A program made the position numbers and the translations under genes. Of a stretch of 64,000 nt of DNA, positions 59,930 to 64,000 are shown piece after piece. Position 1 is the first letter of the stretch; every line of letters begins with the position of its first letter. This DNA is from Blasia pusilla (taxonomy: Eukaryota > Marchantiophyta > Marchantiopsida > Blasiales). The stretch spans positions 22,568,001-22,632,000 of the forward strand of contig CM114275.1 in assembly GCA_050084515.1 (NCBI GenBank), in the 5' to 3' direction. The notes beneath the pieces are model-generated. The model saw only the letters and a program-made list of their open reading frames with translations. It had not been told where the DNA came from and did no database searches.

Positions 59930-62900
59930 TTATATCGATATCTCTAACGCCTAAATCATTTCTAAACATCTCAAACTTATCTCTAGACAATGTTTTTGTA
60001 AAGATGTCAGCATTTGTTGATATGTTCCTATATACACAAGATCAATTTTTCCGGCAAGTACTTTCTCTCTGATAAAATGATAATGCATCTCAACATGTTT
60101 TGTACGAGCATGAAATATAGGGTTATTAGCAAGCTTGATGCTACTAATATTGTCTATATATATTACACTAGGTCCTAAGTTATTAACAATAATCTCAACA
60201 AGTAATCGATGAAGCCACATCTCCTCAGATGTTGCATTGGTTGCTCCTCTGTACACGGCCTCTATTGAAGATAAAGCAACTATATGTTGCTTCTTTGAAG
60301 CCCAACTTATAACTGAGCTTCCAAAAGTAAATGAATAACGAGATGTGGAATGTCGATCCGACACGCTTCCTATCCAATTAGCATCTGTGAATCCCTGTAA
60401 TTGAAAACTCAGAGAAGGTTCAAATTGACGCCCGAATTGAACAGAGAATTTCACATACCGCATAATCCTCTTCACAACATCAAGGTGAGGTTTTTGAGAT
60501 GCTTGAATAAATTGGCTAACTAGGCCAACGACATAGCTCAAATCTAACCTGATTATAGTTAGATAGATCAAACTTCCAACCATACGCCTATACATATTAG
60601 AATCTGCAAGCAACTCTTCTTCATCCACTCTTAACTTCACACTCTAGTCCAACGATGTAGAGATTGGCTTACAAGCCATCATATCATATTTTGAAAGCAC
60701 ATGAAGAGCATATTGTTATTGTAGTAATCACATGCTCTCTCCAACCTTGATAAACTCACTACCAAGGAAGAACTTTAGTTATCCCAAGTTCTTCATATCA
60801 AATTCTGCTTGTAACTTCAACTTGACTTGTTGTACCATTTCTTCTGTATTTCCAATAATCGGGAGATCGTCAACATACAATACAATGAGAACCGTATGAT
60901 CTTGTCCTCTCAAGACAAATAACGATGAGTCAAAATCACATACCCTAAAATCCAACTCTTGTAGGACGTATGTAATCTTGCCATACCAAGCTCTTAGAGC
61001 TTGTTTGACCCGTATAGAGCTTTCTTCAACCTGCATACGCGAAATGGAAACTTGGGATGCTCGTATCCAAGTGGTTAAGTCATATATACCTCCTCGTATA
61101 GATCTCCATTCAAGAAGGCATTCTTGACTTCCGTGTGATGTAATCTCCACTTCTTATTTATTGCAACTGTAACCACTGTTCTCGTAGCCGCCATCTTTGC
61201 AACAGGGCTAAATGTTTCCTCATAATTGATGCCATATTGTTATACGTAGCCCTTAGCCACCAATCTCGCTTTGTATTTTTTAATTTTACCATCTTGATTG
61301 CGTTTGATTTTTTAAATCCATTTGCAACTAATAGCTTTATGATCGGAAGGTATATCAACCAGCTCCCATGTCTGTTGATGTCTTAATGCAGCAAGCTCTT
61401 CCTCCATAGCTTCAATCCATTTGACTTTACTTGCAGCTTCTTGAAAACAACTTGGCTCTTGTTCTTAAAGGGTAGTCATCATATATGCATGATTTGTCGT
61501 GAGGAAATCTTCATTTATGAATCTATCAACTGGATATGTAATTCTACTTGATCTACGAAGTTGTTCTTCAAAGGTAGATGCCTCTGACACCTGACTTGAG
61601 CTTTGACTAGTGTCAACAGACTGAATATGTACTCTTCCCGTCCATGGACTCACATATCTAACTGATAATTCTATGACCTCCCCTAATCTTACACTAGTAC
61701 TTGGGGAATTTGAAGGCAATGTATGTTGATTTACAACCATATTCTCCCCCTCAACAGACGAGTTTAGAGGTGGAATAGGCTCAGATGGAGCATACCATAA
61801 CTTTAGATCATCAAAGACAACATCGCGATTAATAATAAGCTGCCTAAAGGATGGAATGTAGCACTTATATCCCTTAGTTCCATCAGCGTAGCCAATGAAT
61901 ATACATCTTTCAGATTTTGGGTCTAATTTCTGACGTCTTTCAGAAGAAACATTAGCATAACAAATACAACCAAATACTTTTAAGAAGGAAAAATCAGGTT
62001 TACTTCCTGTGAAGACTTAGAATGGAGTCTTATCTTGAACTCCTACTGTTGAAGTTTGGTTAATTAAGAAGACTGCACATGCTACATCCTCTACCCAATA
62101 CACCTTAGGCATGTTCTTCTCATTCAACATATCTCGTGTCGCTTCAGCAATATGTCGATTCTTTCTCTCGTCCACTCCATTTTATTTTGGAGTGTAACGG
62201 CAAGTCACTTGACTTTGGATGTCATTCTGACATAAATAGTCATCAAACTCTGTTAAAAGATATTATCCTCCTCCTATACAACGCAATTTCAGAATGTTTT
62301 CTCCAACCTACTTCTCTACTAGAACTCGTGAATGTTAGGAATACTGAAAATACCTATGACTTGGCTTTTAGAAAGTATACTCGTATATACTTAGAGAAGT
62401 CATCAATAAATGAAACAAAGTACTAGCAACCACTAACGGTATATTATGATGTTGTCGACACATCATTGTGGATCAACTCCAATATCTTGGATGCTCTTCT
62501 ACCTTGCTTTGGAAAAGGAAATCTAGCTTGTTTTCCAAATTGGCAAGAATGACATATCTCTAATGTAGTAGGACTCACTAATTTAGGAAGTCCTATTACT
62601 ATATTAGATGATGAAAGACTATGTAATCTTTGAAGATTCATATGTCCGATTCTCTTATGCCACACATTTAGATTTGTGACTTTTTGGCCGATTTGACCAT
62701 ACATTGTTGTTTGAATCTCTGGCATAAAATCATCTAATTTGAATATTCTGCCAGATCTAGTTCCTTTGGCTATTGTAGTGTGGTCATCCATTGTTTCAAT
62801 AAAACAACCATCTGTCTTAAACTTCGCTTGATAACCATGTTCTATTATCTATCCTACAGAGATCAAGTTTCTTGCAATAGTAAGAATATAGAGAATATTT

Positions 62901-63470
62901 CCAAGAGCACAAAGATCATATGATGCTATTAGAACTTTACCGGTATGCGTGATATGATGTTGAGTGTCATCTCCTATGAGCACAATTGCAGGATCTTTCA
63001 CCGGCTCCAAACTACTGAATCATTTAGCTTGTGAGGTCATGTGATTTGATGCACTAGAGCCAATGTACCAATCTATTGTCGAGTCTTTTCTTGACCATTG
63101 GTCCCATATGATGAGTCATGACCAAGAGATGCTCCGTTTGTGAATGTTGTTGTTTTGGTACTGCTCTTGGTGTTGTTGCTATACATAGTTTTGTTGCTGT
63201 AAGGCTCATGTTCTCATATCTGCCTTCTTCTTGAAGCAAAATTTTGCATAGTGACCCTTTATCCCATAGTAATTTTAAGATCTAGGGACCCTCTGCTGTT
63301 GACCTCGATCCCAACGGTTTCCACCATCACCATCATGTGATTGTGTTTGGTACTGGTTTGTAGTTTATTAAGTGACGTTATATTGAGTGTCTCTTCCTCC
63401 ATATGCTTGATATCCACCACGACCATGGAAGTTTCTGCCATGACCCCTGCCTCTGTTTGATCCATAAGTG
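59930..63470 (-). pseudogene. Ty1/copia gag-pol, minus strand, decayed
   Basis: Domains run right to left. A gag end has a damaged zinc knuckle (YYGIKGHYAKFCF, about 63270-63230). The protease region reads DWYIGSSASNHMTS near 63070 (catalytic DSGA lost). GAG-pre-integrase: LNVWHKRIGHMNLQRLHSL ... CHSCQFGKQARF (62700-62520). Integrase core: GVDERKNRHIAEATRDML near 62180-62125. An inter-domain segment follows (61740-61465). Reverse transcriptase: LKNTKRDWWLRATYNN-like start (61300), then LIVLYVDDLPIIGN with an intact YVDD (about 60890-60850). RNase H: RMVGSLIYLTI, WIGSVSDRHSTSRY and ISWASKKQHIVALSSIEAVY (60640-60200). Several frameshifts and stops. Many blocks remain readable, so it is younger than the plus-strand Copia at 40-43 kb. 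Confidence 0.92.
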
Positions 63471-63475
63471 GAGTG

Positions 63476-64000
63476 ACATTGATTTCTTGAGGGGTACATC
63501 CATTTTGTCAACCAAGAATACTACTGTGGATATTATAAACGGAGAAATCATGTCTCGATTTCTAGGAGAGGTAATATTTATATTCTTGAATATCATTATT
63601 CTATTTTGATTGTTCTATTGCTACATTTTTCTATCATCTCTCTTATTATTAATGATTTATTTTGTTTTTGTAGGAGCATACTTTCTTGAGTGCTGATTGT
63701 GTTTCCGACGATGAGATGAGACTTGTTTATCCAACATAAATTTTGAATATATGTTTACCATCTGGATTGCCACCTCATTGTTTGACTTTGAAGATTGGAG
63801 CTCCGATACTTCTATTACGGAATATGAATGGAGCAAAGGGACAAGCAAACGGGACTCGGCTGGTGATAGCTGGCTTTAGTCGATATCTTATAGATGCAAC
63901 AATTATCACGGGAAAAACCATTGGAGCTCAAGTTTTCATTCCACGCATTCCATTGATTGCTTCTGATTCTGGCCTACCTTTTGATTTACGACGATTTCAA
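63476..64000 (+). pseudogene. Helitron helicase C-terminal fragment, running off the window
   Basis: Plus-strand PIF1-type helicase pieces: DFLRGTSILSTKNTTVDIIN (two blocks, 63480-63540), SADCVSDDEMRLVYP (about 63690-63725), PPHCLTLKIGAPILLLRN (63770-63825) and GTRLVIAGFSRYLIDATII ... IPRIPLIASDSGLPFDLRR to the last base. These equal the 55704-55032 part of the minus-strand Helitron but in opposite orientation. The fragment begins abruptly at about 63476, next to the broken 5' end of the Copia element, and continues beyond 64000. Confidence 0.9.

Overview
This is nuclear DNA of a land plant. It holds two conserved plant housekeeping genes, both intron-rich and both on the minus strand, separated by about 30 kb of nested, decayed transposable elements. 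Gene 1 (533-20884) is a RESURRECTION1 (RST1)-like gene with an N-terminal half and C-terminal half resembling focadhesin/RST1. I could place 27 exons whose reading phases all join, giving about 1978 residues. Gene 2 (51030-54067) encodes the 54 kDa subunit of the signal recognition particle (SRP54). Its 9 exons join to exactly 495 residues, the usual plant length. The large TE-filled introns and the kind of retrotransposon present suggest a large genome, more likely of a non-seed plant (bryophyte, lycophyte or fern) than a flowering plant; that is inference, and I cannot name the species.

Layout: 1-20884 RST1, whose introns carry a foldback element (7177-7297), a piece of the Ty3/gypsy element found elsewhere in the window (8022-8172), a Copia-LTR-like piece (about 9085-9345) and a pair of about 700 bp direct repeats (11042-11745 and 12178-12880). 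22.3-24.5 kb is a heavily decayed gypsy pol; 26.1-28.8 kb is a second, rearranged gypsy copy; 31.4-38.5 kb is the best preserved gypsy copy, with its leader and tandem duplications at 29.9-31.6 kb. 40.3-43.65 kb is a Copia element on the plus strand. 47.6-49.26 kb is a 5'-truncated non-LTR retrotransposon (LINE). 54.9-58.7 kb is a Helitron remnant on the minus strand, 59.6-63.47 kb a Copia element on the minus strand, and 63.48-64.0 kb a second Helitron helicase piece on the plus strand running off the window.

Main discovery: the gypsy element at 31.4-38.5 kb carries, between protease and reverse transcriptase, a domain that reads as a C5-cytosine DNA methyltransferase (motif I, a G-W-P-C motif IV, RPRL.WTN and the ERERAMGF / LGQAMDRN C-terminal motifs, about 34150-35130), and its polyprotein ends in a complete C4HC3 PHD finger (38387-38521). 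A retrotransposon with its own DNA-methylation 'writer' and a candidate chromatin 'reader' is unusual. Captured DNMTs in retrotransposons have, to my memory, been reported from dinoflagellates and charophyte algae. The copy here is a pseudogene (in-frame stops, frameshifts, altered key residues), but fragments of the same family occur at three other places in the window, so it was a multicopy family in this genome.
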